From Schleiferilactobacillus harbinensis DSM 16991 (GTDB lineage: Bacteria > Bacillota > Bacilli > Lactobacillales > Lactobacillaceae), in assembly GCF_000425885.1 (NCBI RefSeq), contig NZ_AUEH01000011.1, positions 1 through 64,000 on the forward strand: 64,000 bases of DNA, written 5' to 3'. This document shows positions 9,438 through 17,322 of this stretch, one piece after another. The notes under the pieces were generated by a model, which had not been told where the DNA came from, searched no databases, and worked only from the letters and a program-made list of their open reading frames with translations. Positions within the stretch are counted from its first letter, which is position 1. Each line of letters opens with the position of its first letter. A program made the translations under genes and the position numbers.

Positions 9438-11510
9438 CTATTTTACAATCAAACCATCCAAATTACCAAAGAACTTAGCGATGTCTCGAATTTGGGCGAG
9501 CTGGTGCAGGCGGTTATCCCGAATCTTGGGATCCTTGTCCATGACCATGTTCTCTTCAAAGTACTCGTTGATGATTGGCCGCAGATCTTGCAGGCGCTGA
9601 TACAATTCCGCGATTGATAATTGCGGCGCATCGGCTTGTAACGTCTCCACCGCATCATGCAGTTTTTGTTCGGAAGGGTTCTGGAACAGACTCGGGTCGA
9701 CTTGGGCACCGGCGTCTTTGGACTTCCGGGCCAAGTGTAACACCCGCGTCAAGGCTTCCACAGTCGGCTTGAAGGACTCTTTGTCGACCTGATCGGTGAG
9801 TACATTGGCGGCAGCGAACATATCCTCGGGATCGACATCTTGATTGGCCGTAACGGCATCGACGATATCGTGCCGCGTATCTTTCGTACTGAAGAACTGC
9901 TTCACCCGATCGACAAAGAAGTCGTTCAGGCCTTTAACCTTGTCCAGGTGCAGATGCGGCACTTGATTCTTTTCTTGGAACTGGCTGACGATCGCGGCTT
10001 GGATCCGAAGCAGCGGGAAGTGCCACTTGTGGTCCTGCAGGATGCGAATGATGCCATAGGCTTGCCGGCGCAGTGCATAGGGATCATTGGACCCGCTGGG
10101 CACCATTCCGGCGCCAAAGAAGGTCATGATCGTATCCATCTTATCGGCAATCGCTAGCACACTGCCAATTTTAGACGCTGGCAATTTGCCATCGGCCGAC
10201 GTAGGCATGTAGTGTTCCCGGATGGCCTTGGCAACATCTTCTTTTTCACCGGCCAGGTTAGCGTAAATCTCCCCCATCGTGCCCTGCAATTCAGGAAATT
10301 CACCGACCATGCTGGTGACCAGGTCGAATTTGTAGATGTGGGCGGCCCGGTCCAAATCGGCGAGTTCTGCTTCGCTCAAGTCGAATCGCTTGCCCAAATA
10401 ACGGGCAATGCCGGCGACCCGCTGCATCTTTTCATACATCGAGCCGATCTTGTCGTGGAACATGACCGTCTTCAGTTTCTCCACGTAATCGGCAATACTA
10501 TGCTGCTGGTCCTCTTCATAGAAGAATACCGCGTCTTCCAACCGGGCGACAAGGACCTTTTCGTTCCCCTTGACGACATTCTCCAGGTATTCCCGGTTGC
10601 CGTTGCGAACGGCGACAAAATCCGGCAGAAGTTGACCATCATGATCGGTGACGTAGAAATACCGCTGATTGTCGCGCATGGAAGTGATTAAGACGGCATC
10701 GGGCAATTCCAGATACTTCTTGTCGAATTGACCGGCAAAGGCCGTGGGATATTCTACCAGGTTGGTGACTTCTTCAAACAAGTCCCGGTTCAGTACAATG
10801 CGCCAGCCGTGTTCGTCGGCGATCTGCTTCACCTGGGCTTTGATCACGTCGCCGCGCTTCTGCTCGTCAACAATGACAAATTGGTCGGCCAAGGCGTCTT
10901 CATAGTCCGTGGCGGTTTGCAGGTCCACCGCGTGACCAAGGAATCGGTGTCCCTGGGTGGTGCGGCCGGCCTCAACGTCGAGGACCTTGAATGGCACTAT
11001 CTTGTCATCCAGCAGCGAAACGAACCAGTGGATCGGCCGGATATATTCGAAGTCATAGTGGCTCCAGTGCATCCGCGTCGGGAAAGTCATGGCTTCAATG
11101 ATCTCCGTGACCTTGGGCAGAACATCTGCAACCGGCTGACCGATGATGTTTTTCTGGTAGAAAACGTAGGGCGTACCTTTAACGTCGCGTTCTTCCAGGT
11201 CATCCACAGTACCGCCTTGACCGCGGGCAAAGCCTTGGGCCGCCTTGGTCCAGTTGCCGTCGGCGTCCTTAGCGATCTTCATCGCCGGGCCGCGGTTTTC
11301 CGTACTCTCGTCAGTCTGCTTGTCTGCCAAACCGCTGACCAATAAAGCTAAACGCCGCGGGGTGGCATACTCTTTAATGTCGGCAAAGGCTAAGCGATTG
11401 TCCTTCAGAAAAGCGGCCATGCGGTCGTGGAGTTGGCGGACACTGGGGACCACCACGTGGGCCGGCATATCCTCTAAACCAATTTCGAGTAAGTAATTAT
11501 GTGTCGTCAT
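9438..11510 (-). CDS. glyS: glycyl-tRNA synthetase beta subunit
   Basis: The 690-residue beta subunit forms with GlyQ the alpha2-beta2 enzyme that charges tRNA-Gly; beta binds the tRNA. Typical features are the N-terminus YLLEIGLEDMPAHVV, the HD-like region near residue 330, SNDPYALRRQAYGIIRI and a C-terminal anticodon-binding region. Start ATG (MTTHNYLL) has GGAGG nine bases upstream; a 12-residue extension overlaps glyQ and is rejected. It sits one base after the glyQ stop, under the glyQ T-box. Confidence 0.98.
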   Translation of the reverse strand: MTTHNYLLEIGLEDMPAHVVVPSVRQLHDRMAAFLKDNRLAFADIKEYATPRRLALLVSGLADKQTDESTENRGPAMKIAKDADGNWTKAAQGFARGQGGTVDDLEERDVKGTPYVFYQKNIIGQPVADVLPKVTEIIEAMTFPTRMHWSHYDFEYIRPIHWFVSLLDDKIVPFKVLDVEAGRTTQGHRFLGHAVDLQTATDYEDALADQFVIVDEQKRGDVIKAQVKQIADEHGWRIVLNRDLFEEVTNLVEYPTAFAGQFDKKYLELPDAVLITSMRDNQRYFYVTDHDGQLLPDFVAVRNGNREYLENVVKGNEKVLVARLEDAVFFYEEDQQHSIADYVEKLKTVMFHDKIGSMYEKMQRVAGIARYLGKRFDLSEAELADLDRAAHIYKFDLVTSMVGEFPELQGTMGEIYANLAGEKEDVAKAIREHYMPTSADGKLPASKIGSVLAIADKMDTIMTFFGAGMVPSGSNDPYALRRQAYGIIRILQDHKWHFPLLRIQAAIVSQFQEKNQVPHLHLDKVKGLNDFFVDRVKQFFSTKDTRHDIVDAVTANQDVDPEDMFAAANVLTDQVDKESFKPTVEALTRVLHLARKSKDAGAQVDPSLFQNPSEQKLHDAVETLQADAPQLSIAELYQRLQDLRPIINEYFEENMVMDKDPKIRDNRLHQLAQIRDIAKFFGNLDGLIVK

Positions 11511-11511
11511 C

Positions 11512-12423
11512 TTATTCGACCTCCTTTGCGGCATTTTCCTGAGCATGCTTCAACAGCGGGAACCCGCGCTTCTCCCGTTCGGCCACAAACGCCTTAGCAA
11601 CCAAGTGCGCCATCTTGCGGATCCGGGCTAAATAGCCGGCGCGTTCGGTTACCGAGACCGCGCCCCGGGCGTCCAGCAGATTGAACGTGTGGGAACATTT
11701 GAGAATATAGTCATACGCGGGGTGGACCAAACCCAGCTTGATCAGGCGGTGGGCTTCCTTTTCATAATCATTGAAGAACTTCAGCAGCATGTCCTGGTCG
11801 CTTTCTTCAAACGCATACTTGGAATGTTCGTACTCCGGTTCCTTAAAAATGTCACCGTACAGGACACCGTCGCCCCATTCCAGATCGAAAACGGAATTCA
11901 CGTCTTGAATATAGGACGCCAGCCGTTCGATCCCATAGGTCAGCTCACTGGTGACGGGGGAAACATTCAGGCCGCCAACCACTTGGAAATACGTAAATTG
12001 GGACACTTCCATGCCGTCCAGCCAGACTTCCCAGCCAACCCCGGCACAGCCCATGGACGGGTTCTCCCAGTTGTCTTCAACAAACCGGATATCGTGTTCC
12101 AAAGGTTCGATGCCCAGCGCCCGCAGAGAATCCAGATAATATTCCTGAATTTCTTTGGGAGAAGGCTTCATGACCACCTGAAACTGGTGGTGCTGGTACA
12201 ACCGGTTCGGGTTTTCACCATACCGGCCGTCTGCCGGCCGCCGGGACGGTTCCACGTATGCCGCGTTCCACGGTTCGGGGCCGACCGCCCGCAGGAAGGT
12301 ATAGGGACTCATCGTGCCCGCGCCCTTCTCCACGTCATAGGCCTCCATTAACATACAGCCCTTGCTCGCCCAGAAGTGCTGTAAGGTCGAGATCATATCT
12401 TGAATGTCCAACTTCTTAGCCAT
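11512..12423 (-). CDS. glyQ: glycyl-tRNA synthetase alpha subunit
   Basis: The 303-residue catalytic subunit activates glycine and charges tRNA-Gly with GlyS. The sequence begins [11 protein letters not shown] and contains the class II core segments ([36 protein letters not shown]). The ATG is six bases after AGGAG. It is preceded by a T-box riboswitch whose 5' half has been duplicated by prophage integration; only the copy next to glyQ keeps the terminator, so this gene is still connected to a complete leader. Confidence 0.98.
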   Translation of the reverse strand: MAKKLDIQDMISTLQHFWASKGCMLMEAYDVEKGAGTMSPYTFLRAVGPEPWNAAYVEPSRRPADGRYGENPNRLYQHHQFQVVMKPSPKEIQEYYLDSLRALGIEPLEHDIRFVEDNWENPSMGCAGVGWEVWLDGMEVSQFTYFQVVGGLNVSPVTSELTYGIERLASYIQDVNSVFDLEWGDGVLYGDIFKEPEYEHSKYAFEESDQDMLLKFFNDYEKEAHRLIKLGLVHPAYDYILKCSHTFNLLDARGAVSVTERAGYLARIRKMAHLVAKAFVAEREKRGFPLLKHAQENAAKEVE

Positions 12424-12454
12424 AAAATTCTCCTCTTCCGGCCTCGCGGGGGGA

Positions 12455-12500
12455 CACAAAAACCGTCCCTACACTACGCCAAATGGTAGTGTAGGGACGG
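12455..12500 (-). terminator. T-box regulated terminator before glyQ
   Basis: A perfect 15-pair stem (CCGTCCCTACACTAC and its complement, 12463-12477 with 12486-12500) with an 8-base loop is followed on the minus strand by TTTTTGTG. It competes with the antiterminator of the glyQS T-box. Confidence 0.92.
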
Positions 12501-12660
12501 CTTCAAACCGCGGTTCCACCCTACTTCACAGGACTGCGCCCTGTGCGCTTCGTTTGTTCTTCGCTCCCGGGTGCCGTGCGCTGGTCGTGGGCGGCTTGCA
12601 CTCTCCCGCTCTCGCTGACTTGACCGCGCTTTACCCGTTCCTCACGAATGATTCATAGAC
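12455..12660 (-). promoter_or_regulatory. glycine T-box riboswitch leader of glyQS (interrupted by the prophage att core)
   Basis: On the minus strand the leader carries the T-box AGGGTGGAACCGCG (12509-12522), a Stem I region with AGCGAGAGCGG and GTGCAAGCC, and a candidate specifier GGC at 12573-12575, followed by ACC and GGGAGC as in other T-boxes. GTAGGG just 5' of the T-box can pair with CCCTAC in the terminator's 5' arm, giving the antiterminator. Uncharged tRNA-Gly is expected to stabilise it and let transcription into glyQ. Everything upstream of 12506 lies in the 165-bp att core; only the terminator (12455-12500) is outside. Confidence 0.88.
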
Positions 12661-12670
12661 ATCATACGCT
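12506..12670. repeat. attL: 165-bp direct repeat, T-box leader copy next to glyQ
   Basis: This copy is identical base for base to 43646-43810. It starts inside the palindrome AACCGCGGTT at the 3' edge of the T-box and ends 4 bp upstream of the TATGAT -10 box. Identity stops at 12505 and 12671. The actual strand exchange point cannot be told from the sequence, because both copies are the same throughout. Confidence 0.95.
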
Positions 12671-12689
12671 TGAATGGAATTTAAGGCAA
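12661..12689 (-). promoter_or_regulatory. hybrid glyQS promoter with phage-supplied -35
   Basis: On the minus strand TTGCCT (12684-12689, phage DNA) is separated by exactly 17 bp from TATGAT (12661-12666, inside the att core). The host version at the other junction is TTGTCT-17-TATGAT. Integration thus exchanges the -35 but keeps the promoter geometry, so glyQS should stay expressed. Confidence 0.7.
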
Positions 12690-12727
12690 TTCCTTTCTGA
12701 AACAACCTATTTTTTACTTGCTGGCTC

Positions 12728-12763
12728 ATGTTGTCTCCCATGTTATCCCTCATGTTATCTCCA
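12728..12763. repeat. three tandem 12-bp repeats, putative integrase arm sites
   Basis: Three copies of ATGTTRTCYCYN begin at 12728, 12740 and 12752, an exact 12-bp period, between attL and the end of the integrase gene. Tyrosine integrases bind short direct repeats on the arms of attP, and the position fits. The rest of 12671-12799 holds only the promoter -35 and these repeats. Confidence 0.55.
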
Positions 12764-12799
12764 CAAGCTCGATCAGTTGGGACCGTAACGATAGAGCCG

Positions 12800-13969
12800 T
12801 TATTTTTTGCCCGTTTTTAAGTACTCTGCCAACTTGTCTGCTGCTTCAAATTCCTGTTCTTGATGCACACGAGCATAAATCTGGAGAGTGATTGTTGGAT
12901 CAGTATGACCGACCAGTTTTTGAACCGTAGACACTGCCACACCAGCAATCAGCAGGTTGGAAATGTAGCTCTTTCGGAACTTGTGCAATGATATGACGGG
13001 GGTCAGATTGTTGTTTCGAATAATAGTGCTCAACCACATTCTCGGCTTATCGACTCTGAACGGCTTACCAACTTTGGTTGTGAACAGCAATTGATGATGG
13101 TCTGCCAGTCTGACGTAGCCATAGACGTAATCTGCCTGCTCCATTCGCCAGCGCTTTAGCCAATTAATTGTTTCCACATCAACGGGCACAGCTCTTCTAC
13201 TGGCTCTGGTCTTTGGTGGATCAACAACTAGCCTGCCATGGAGTCCAAGAGAGAACGTCTTGTTGACACTAATTATTCGCTTGCGAAAGTCTATGTCTTC
13301 CCATTCAAGTGCCATTGCTTCACCAATCCGTAACCCAGCATAAGCCAGGATGCGAAACAGTACATATTTATACAGCTCACGGTCTGGATTAATGCAATTG
13401 AAAAAGGCTATGAGCTGATGTCTATCCCAAAAGTCGTTAATTGCACCTACTTTTTCTTGCTCCCTAGGAACAATCACTTTTCTGGCTGGGTTCTTGAGAA
13501 TGTAGTCTTGCATCTCAGCATAGTTCAGTACACGCTTAGCATGTCGAAAGTAACGTTTGAAATTGGTTGGCGATTCTTTGTACCACTTCTGTACGACAGC
13601 CTGTAAATCGTGTGCCGTGATCTGGTCAATGTACATATCACCAAGATCAGGCAAGATATGCAGATTAAAACAGTCTCGTGTCTTTGACCAACTGCTTTCT
13701 CTGACTGTAAGTTGATAGGCTTTTAACCATTCGTGACAAACGTCTTTAAACTTTCGTTTGACCTCGGCTTTTTGAGGGGAAGCTGTTAATTCACCATTTT
13801 GCACTGCCTTTTCAAGTTCTTTGCCTGCACTGATTGCCTCTTGCCTAGTTGTTTTACCACCTCTAACTGCATATTTCTTGCGTCCGGTTTTTGGATCAAC
13901 ACCGATGTAAACTGTTGCTTTCCAACGGTGTTTGCCATTCTCAGTTTTGTAATCCTTAATGGAAGCCAT
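12800..13969 (-). CDS. int: phage tyrosine integrase
   Basis: The 389-residue site-specific recombinase inserts and excises the phage at the glyQS leader. It has an N-terminal arm-binding domain (about 1-60, basic, with GRKKYAVRGGKTTRQEA), a SAM-like core-binding domain (about 65-160), and a catalytic domain with the arginine in AGLRIGEA, HKFRKS, GHTDPT and the tyrosine in LQIYARV. The ATG (MASIKDY) has GGAGGGG upstream; a 15-residue extension is rejected. Unusually it is transcribed in the same direction as the lytic genes and lies after the lysis cassette, separated by a terminator. Confidence 0.95.
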   Translation of the reverse strand: MASIKDYKTENGKHRWKATVYIGVDPKTGRKKYAVRGGKTTRQEAISAGKELEKAVQNGELTASPQKAEVKRKFKDVCHEWLKAYQLTVRESSWSKTRDCFNLHILPDLGDMYIDQITAHDLQAVVQKWYKESPTNFKRYFRHAKRVLNYAEMQDYILKNPARKVIVPREQEKVGAINDFWDRHQLIAFFNCINPDRELYKYVLFRILAYAGLRIGEAMALEWEDIDFRKRIISVNKTFSLGLHGRLVVDPPKTRASRRAVPVDVETINWLKRWRMEQADYVYGYVRLADHHQLLFTTKVGKPFRVDKPRMWLSTIIRNNNLTPVISLHKFRKSYISNLLIAGVAVSTVQKLVGHTDPTITLQIYARVHQEQEFEAADKLAEYLKTGKK

Positions 13970-13995
13970 TATTAAACCCCTCCATGCCAGCAGGC

Positions 13996-14028
13996 TATGT
14001 AGGGTCAGCATCAAGATTGTTCAACAAT
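13996..14028 (-). promoter_or_regulatory. integrase promoter with palindromic operator
   Basis: TTGAAC-17 bp-TACATA lies on the minus strand 27 bp before the integrase ATG. A palindrome ATTGTT-C-AACAAT (14016-14028) overlaps the -35, so a dimeric regulator could control integrase separately from the lysis genes. A pair of GTGGTCAA repeats lies at about 14062-14080. Confidence 0.5.
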
Positions 14029-14083
14029 TGTTCTCCACGCACAAACTGAGTAAAAGCAGAGTGTGGTCAAGTCCGTGGTCAAC

Positions 14084-14118
14084 AAAAAAATTCCCCAGCA
14101 AACAGCCAGGGAAATTCC
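14084..14118 (-). terminator. terminator insulating integrase
   Basis: On the minus strand an imperfect stem (AATTTCCCTGGC with GCTGGGGAATT) is followed by a run of seven T. It would stop transcripts coming from the lysis genes before they reach the integrase. The remainder of 14119-14260 is AT-rich and shows nothing clear. Confidence 0.6.
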
Positions 14119-14261
14119 CACATGATAGGAATAATCTTTAGAACCTCGATACCTGCTTAAATATATCGCACTAGCCAGCTGAATTCAAGCTAAAATTTTA
14201 GAATGTTTAAAACAAAGCAAAAAAAAGCATAAAATATTTTTCGCCTTTTTTCGAGCAACAG

Positions 14262-14290
14262 TTGGCTTTTGAACATTACTGTGCTAAACT
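14262..14290 (+). promoter_or_regulatory. promoter of the SLAP-domain gene
   Basis: TTGGCT, a 17-bp spacer and TAAACT form a sigma-A promoter, giving a leader of nearly 80 bases before the AGGAGG ribosome binding site of the secreted protein gene. It points against all other phage genes, so the gene can be expressed in the lysogen. Confidence 0.65.
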
Positions 14291-14374
14291 CATTGTTGAA
14301 GTTGGTAAAGCGGTGCCTTTATGGTTTCGCTTCACCTGCTAATCAATTACAATTTACTTTAGGAGGAATACCAC

Positions 14375-15754
14375 ATGAAGAAATTTTCAAAAGTTAAGTA
14401 CTTCGGTGCTGTAGCCGCTGCCTTGTTGGCAGTAGCCCCGATCGCTGCACCAGTAGTTAGCTCGATTGCTTCACCTGCTGTAGTACAAGCTGCTACAACT
14501 ACCGATGCTCAAAAAGTGTTGAATCGTTACTTTAAGGATTCAACAACGACTAGCCAAAAAAATCTGTTTGAGTTTGTCTCTGGTGAATCGGCTATCACTG
14601 CTCCTGAATCCCTTGCGGGGCGGAGAAGTGGTCCGAACCACTTTCTTGGCACTCTGTTGACCAACGGAGATCTGCCTTCTGAGTTCAAGAATTACTATGT
14701 GCAGGTTGTGTTCTCTGGATATGAAGGTTATCCTGCTAGTCAGGTTGCCTATGACTTATATGCGCGTGGGGCTGGTACCTATACAGCGACCGTTTATTTG
14801 TTCAACGCAAATCCTTCTGGTACGTATGATACTCCAGCGCTTGCTTCTAAAACTGTTACTTTGACGGTTCCTGCCGCTACTGCTACAGTTTCCGGGGTTT
14901 CCAGTGTCAGTGATGCGACCGTAGCAAACGGTTCTTCTGTCACACCTTTCCAAACGGTTGCATCAATTGTTGGCTCAACTAAGTTTGCACTTTCAGACGG
15001 TTCCACTCGTGATGCTGTTCCTTCTGATTTCGCAACTGGTTTACCAATTTTTGTAGGCTTTACTCAATCATCTAATCCTTATTATGATATCAAGCAGCTT
15101 GACGGGGGGATTACTGGTTCAACGTTCAAGACCCCTGGAACTTATTATGCTTTGTTCAGCTTGAGCGATGATGTTGCCGCTTCACTTACAACCGCAGGAG
15201 TGACTCCAACCGTTTCTCTTCGCAAGGTTACGGCTACGGTTACGGTTCCGGGCGATAAGACGAAGACGGAGACGAAGACGAACTGGTATGTTGCTCGCAA
15301 AGTTGTAGTTGGCGATTATGCTGAGTCTGCTGCTACTGGCACGGCAAACGTCGTCAATGGTCAGGGTACTACAGTTTATAGCGATCCTACTACCACTACT
15401 TCAACTGGTAAGACTTTGGATTATGGTTCTGCTTGGAAGGTTTACGGCGTTGTAAAGAACTCAGCTGGTACTGTACTTGCTTACAATTTAGGTGGTAAGC
15501 AATATGTTAAGGCGAGTGATGTTTCTTCAACAGCTGTATCTAATCAGGCTGGTGTATTCACTGTTAAGTACCCTTCTAACCCTACTTGGTCTATCGCTGT
15601 TTATAACAGTGATCTGAAGGTTCAAAAGTTGATTCCTGCTGGATCAACTTGGACGACCTTTGGCGTCAAGACATTGAAGGACGGTAAGTCCTACTACAAT
15701 GTTGGTGGCGACCAATGGGTTCGCACTGACTATGGTTATTGGAACGCTAAGTAA
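14375..15754 (+). CDS. secreted protein with C-terminal SLAP-type wall-binding repeats (lysogenic conversion gene)
   Basis: The 459-residue product has a signal peptide (KKFSKVKYFG, hydrophobic core, cut after about residue 39, VVQA), a serine/threonine-rich middle, and two C-terminal repeats with the SLAP pattern: VYNSDLKVQKLIPAGSTW and YYNVGGDQWVRTDY. SLAP domains hold S-layer and other surface proteins on the wall of lactobacilli. It is the only plus-strand gene of the prophage, with its own promoter, strong AGGAGG site and terminator, which is the usual layout of a cargo gene expressed during lysogeny. The N-terminal 300 residues match nothing I know. Possible roles include changing the cell surface or blocking superinfection; this is inference. 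Confidence 0.75.
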   Translation: MKKFSKVKYFGAVAAALLAVAPIAAPVVSSIASPAVVQAATTTDAQKVLNRYFKDSTTTSQKNLFEFVSGESAITAPESLAGRRSGPNHFLGTLLTNGDLPSEFKNYYVQVVFSGYEGYPASQVAYDLYARGAGTYTATVYLFNANPSGTYDTPALASKTVTLTVPAATATVSGVSSVSDATVANGSSVTPFQTVASIVGSTKFALSDGSTRDAVPSDFATGLPIFVGFTQSSNPYYDIKQLDGGITGSTFKTPGTYYALFSLSDDVAASLTTAGVTPTVSLRKVTATVTVPGDKTKTETKTNWYVARKVVVGDYAESAATGTANVVNGQGTTVYSDPTTTTSTGKTLDYGSAWKVYGVVKNSAGTVLAYNLGGKQYVKASDVSSTAVSNQAGVFTVKYPSNPTWSIAVYNSDLKVQKLIPAGSTWTTFGVKTLKDGKSYYNVGGDQWVRTDYGYWNAK

Positions 15755-15776
15755 TTAGTTAACGGTAGTCAAAAAG

Positions 15777-15800
15777 ATGGTCCTTCGGGGCCATTTTTTT
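15777..15800 (+). terminator. Rho-independent terminator of the SLAP gene
   Basis: ATGGTCC-TTCG-GGGCCAT (one G-U pair, stable tetraloop) is followed by seven T, 22 bp after the stop codon. Confidence 0.9.
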
Positions 15801-15801
15801 A

Positions 15802-15928
15802 TTGATTTTTTTCTTTCTCTCTGATATAGTATTAGTTGAGGTTATCATAAGCCTCTAAATGGTCGTCCTTCCTAAGGGGACGATCAGTCTTGATACAGCA
15901 CTCCCTGCTAGCGGGAGTGTTTTTTTGT
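15802..15928 (+). ncRNA. putative small RNA with own promoter and terminator (plus strand)
   Basis: TTGATT (15802-15807), a 17-bp spacer and TATAGT (15825-15830) form a good promoter. The predicted transcript of about 90 bases starts near 15837, contains a weak GAGG/CCTC hairpin, a GTCGTCC/GGGACGAT hairpin, and ends in CACTCCC-N7-GGGAGTG plus seven T (15899-15927). The only ATG opens a frame that runs through the terminator, so it is probably not coding. It converges on the minus-strand RNA at 15934. Confidence 0.6.
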
Positions 15929-15933
15929 GCAAA

Positions 15934-16033
15934 CAAAAAAAGAGCCCCTAGTTTCCGCTAGAGGCTGACGTCGGTATATCGATCACTTCGGAGGAAGTGA
16001 CTTTGCTGATTGCTCAGCATCTTTACTATAACA
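15934..16033 (-). ncRNA. putative small RNA with extended -10 promoter (minus strand)
   Basis: TGTTATAGT (16025-16033) is an extended -10 box. The predicted RNA, from about 16018, folds into GCTGA-GCAA-TCAGC, TCACTTC-CTCC-GAAGTGA and a terminator AGCCTCTAG/CTAGGGGCT followed by seven T (15935-15966). Together with the plus-strand RNA it makes a tail-to-tail pair with adjacent terminators; both contain AGCCTCTA. A 20-codon frame exists but has no ribosome binding site. It lies just after the endolysin gene. Confidence 0.55.
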
Positions 16034-16061
16034 CAAATTATTCAAAATGCCATACCTGAAG

Positions 16062-16931
16062 TCAGTATTTTGCCCCGCAACCCACAGCGTATCTGATGGG
16101 TATGAATTCAGTTGTTGAGACTTGGTAGCACCACTGGCCCTTGACACTGGTTAAATATTTGCTGCATTTCCATCGAGTGCCTGTCTTAAACTCGGCATTT
16201 GAACCAGCAATCTGCTTTCCATTCTTGTCTATAGCCATGATGCCATACCCTGGCACATAGTTGATTTGGCAGACACCAGCAAGTGTAGTTGCATACTGAC
16301 CGAGCCATTCGTCGCCGCCTAAGCTGTAGTACGGTAGGCCGTTAATGCTCACGATGCCATAGCTTCTCCACTGCGATTGATAACTAAATTTATTGTGACT
16401 TGACTGGTGTTGATAGCCATCTTGCCAAGTTGAGTTATATCCACCCAGAGCAGTAACCACGTTGTAGTCCACAGGCTGAACAGACGTTTGCACACCTTCA
16501 TAGCGATATGCATAAAAATATGGGCATCCGTCAGCCGCCCAGTAAGCATCATGATTGTTTATGGATACGCCATTATGACTGTAATTGCAGTGAATGATGT
16601 TGTTGTGGTCAATGAATATGCCAGTATGTCCACCAGCGCCACCAGAATCACCCAGCTTTCCCCAGATGAAAACGTCTCCACGCTGTGCATTCCAGTCGCT
16701 ATCATCTGCCACACGCTTCCAACCGTTAGCTAACAGCCAAGAATGTAATGATTCAGTATTGAGTATATAGCCAGCGCTAGGCATTCCACCTGCTCTTAAT
16801 GCTGCGTAAACAGCACCTGAGCAATCTGCTGTGCCATCAGAACCAGTTCGGCTGCCATCCATTGAATAGGTAACGCCATTTCTCTGAAGCTGATACATAT
16901 AAGCAATTGCTGAATCAATGTTGACTGACAT
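16062..16931 (-). CDS. endolysin, peptidoglycan amidohydrolase with SLAP-like C-terminus
   Basis: The 289-residue lysin has an NlpC/P60-type catalytic domain (about 1-150) with the nucleophile in TADCSGAVY, the histidine in GGHTGIFID, and IIHCNYS, as in the phage Amidase_5 family, which cuts peptide cross-links of the wall. The C-terminal 130 residues contain YYSLGGDEWL, GIMAIDKNGKQ and FIPIRYAVGCG, which resemble SLAP repeats and likely bind the wall. The ATG (MSVNIDS) overlaps the holin gene and has GGAG nine bases upstream. No signal peptide: release depends on the holin. Confidence 0.9.
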   Translation of the reverse strand: MSVNIDSAIAYMYQLQRNGVTYSMDGSRTGSDGTADCSGAVYAALRAGGMPSAGYILNTESLHSWLLANGWKRVADDSDWNAQRGDVFIWGKLGDSGGAGGHTGIFIDHNNIIHCNYSHNGVSINNHDAYWAADGCPYFYAYRYEGVQTSVQPVDYNVVTALGGYNSTWQDGYQHQSSHNKFSYQSQWRSYGIVSINGLPYYSLGGDEWLGQYATTLAGVCQINYVPGYGIMAIDKNGKQIAGSNAEFKTGTRWKCSKYLTSVKGQWCYQVSTTEFIPIRYAVGCGAKY

Positions 16932-17322
16932 TGCTATCAGCTCCATTCACTGCTGTTTCATGTGAAACACTCGTGTCATCAGCAGAAATGGGCTGAATCA
17001 GCGGTGTTTCAGCAATCTGCTGGCCTTGTGGATTGGGATTTGGGACTTGAACAGCTGAGCTAGGTGCTACAACTTGAGATGCACGACTAAGAACTAATGA
17101 ACTGTCGCCAATGCCAGGAGTGGTTGGATCAATAGTCACTCCCAGAATAGTCAACACAGCAAAGATTGAATTAATCACAGCAGCAACCTGCTGGTTCAAA
17201 ATAACAAAGTCCCATTTGTATCCAAATACCGCAGCGACTGTCTGCACAACCAACAAAACAGCCGGCACTAAAGCTAGCCAAAATTTTACAGATAAAAATC
17301 GCACTTTCCAATTAATCTTCAT
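16915..17322 (-). CDS. phage holin, phi LC3 family
   Basis: The 135-residue membrane protein forms the pore that lets the endolysin reach the wall. The N-terminus WKVRFLSVKFWLALVPA and the family pattern TILGVTIDPTTPGIGDS are typical of Holin_1 (phi LC3). Two hydrophobic segments lie at about 12-32 and 42-64. The family usually ends near residue 80; here a polar tail of about 55 residues (proline- and serine-rich) is added. It overlaps both the gene before it and the lysin. Confidence 0.9.
   Translation of the reverse strand: MKINWKVRFLSVKFWLALVPAVLLVVQTVAAVFGYKWDFVILNQQVAAVINSIFAVLTILGVTIDPTTPGIGDSSLVLSRASQVVAPSSAVQVPNPNPQGQQIAETPLIQPISADDTSVSHETAVNGADSNVSQH

Noticed and set aside
12404-12658. 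plus-strand frame of 84 codons across the glyQS leader
   Set aside because: It lies over the T-box and terminator and is antisense to a conserved RNA leader; no ribosome binding site.
12506-12670. tRNA gene as attachment site
   Set aside because: No cloverleaf or tRNA 3' end is present; the repeat matches a T-box leader instead.
15802-16033. Fst-type type I toxin-antitoxin locus
   Set aside because: The convergent layout fits, but no short hydrophobic peptide with a ribosome binding site can be read from either RNA.
14375-16061. anti-phage defence system, retron or diversity-generating retroelement in the cargo position
   Set aside because: No reverse transcriptase, nuclease or template/variable repeat pair was seen; only the SLAP protein and small RNAs are present.
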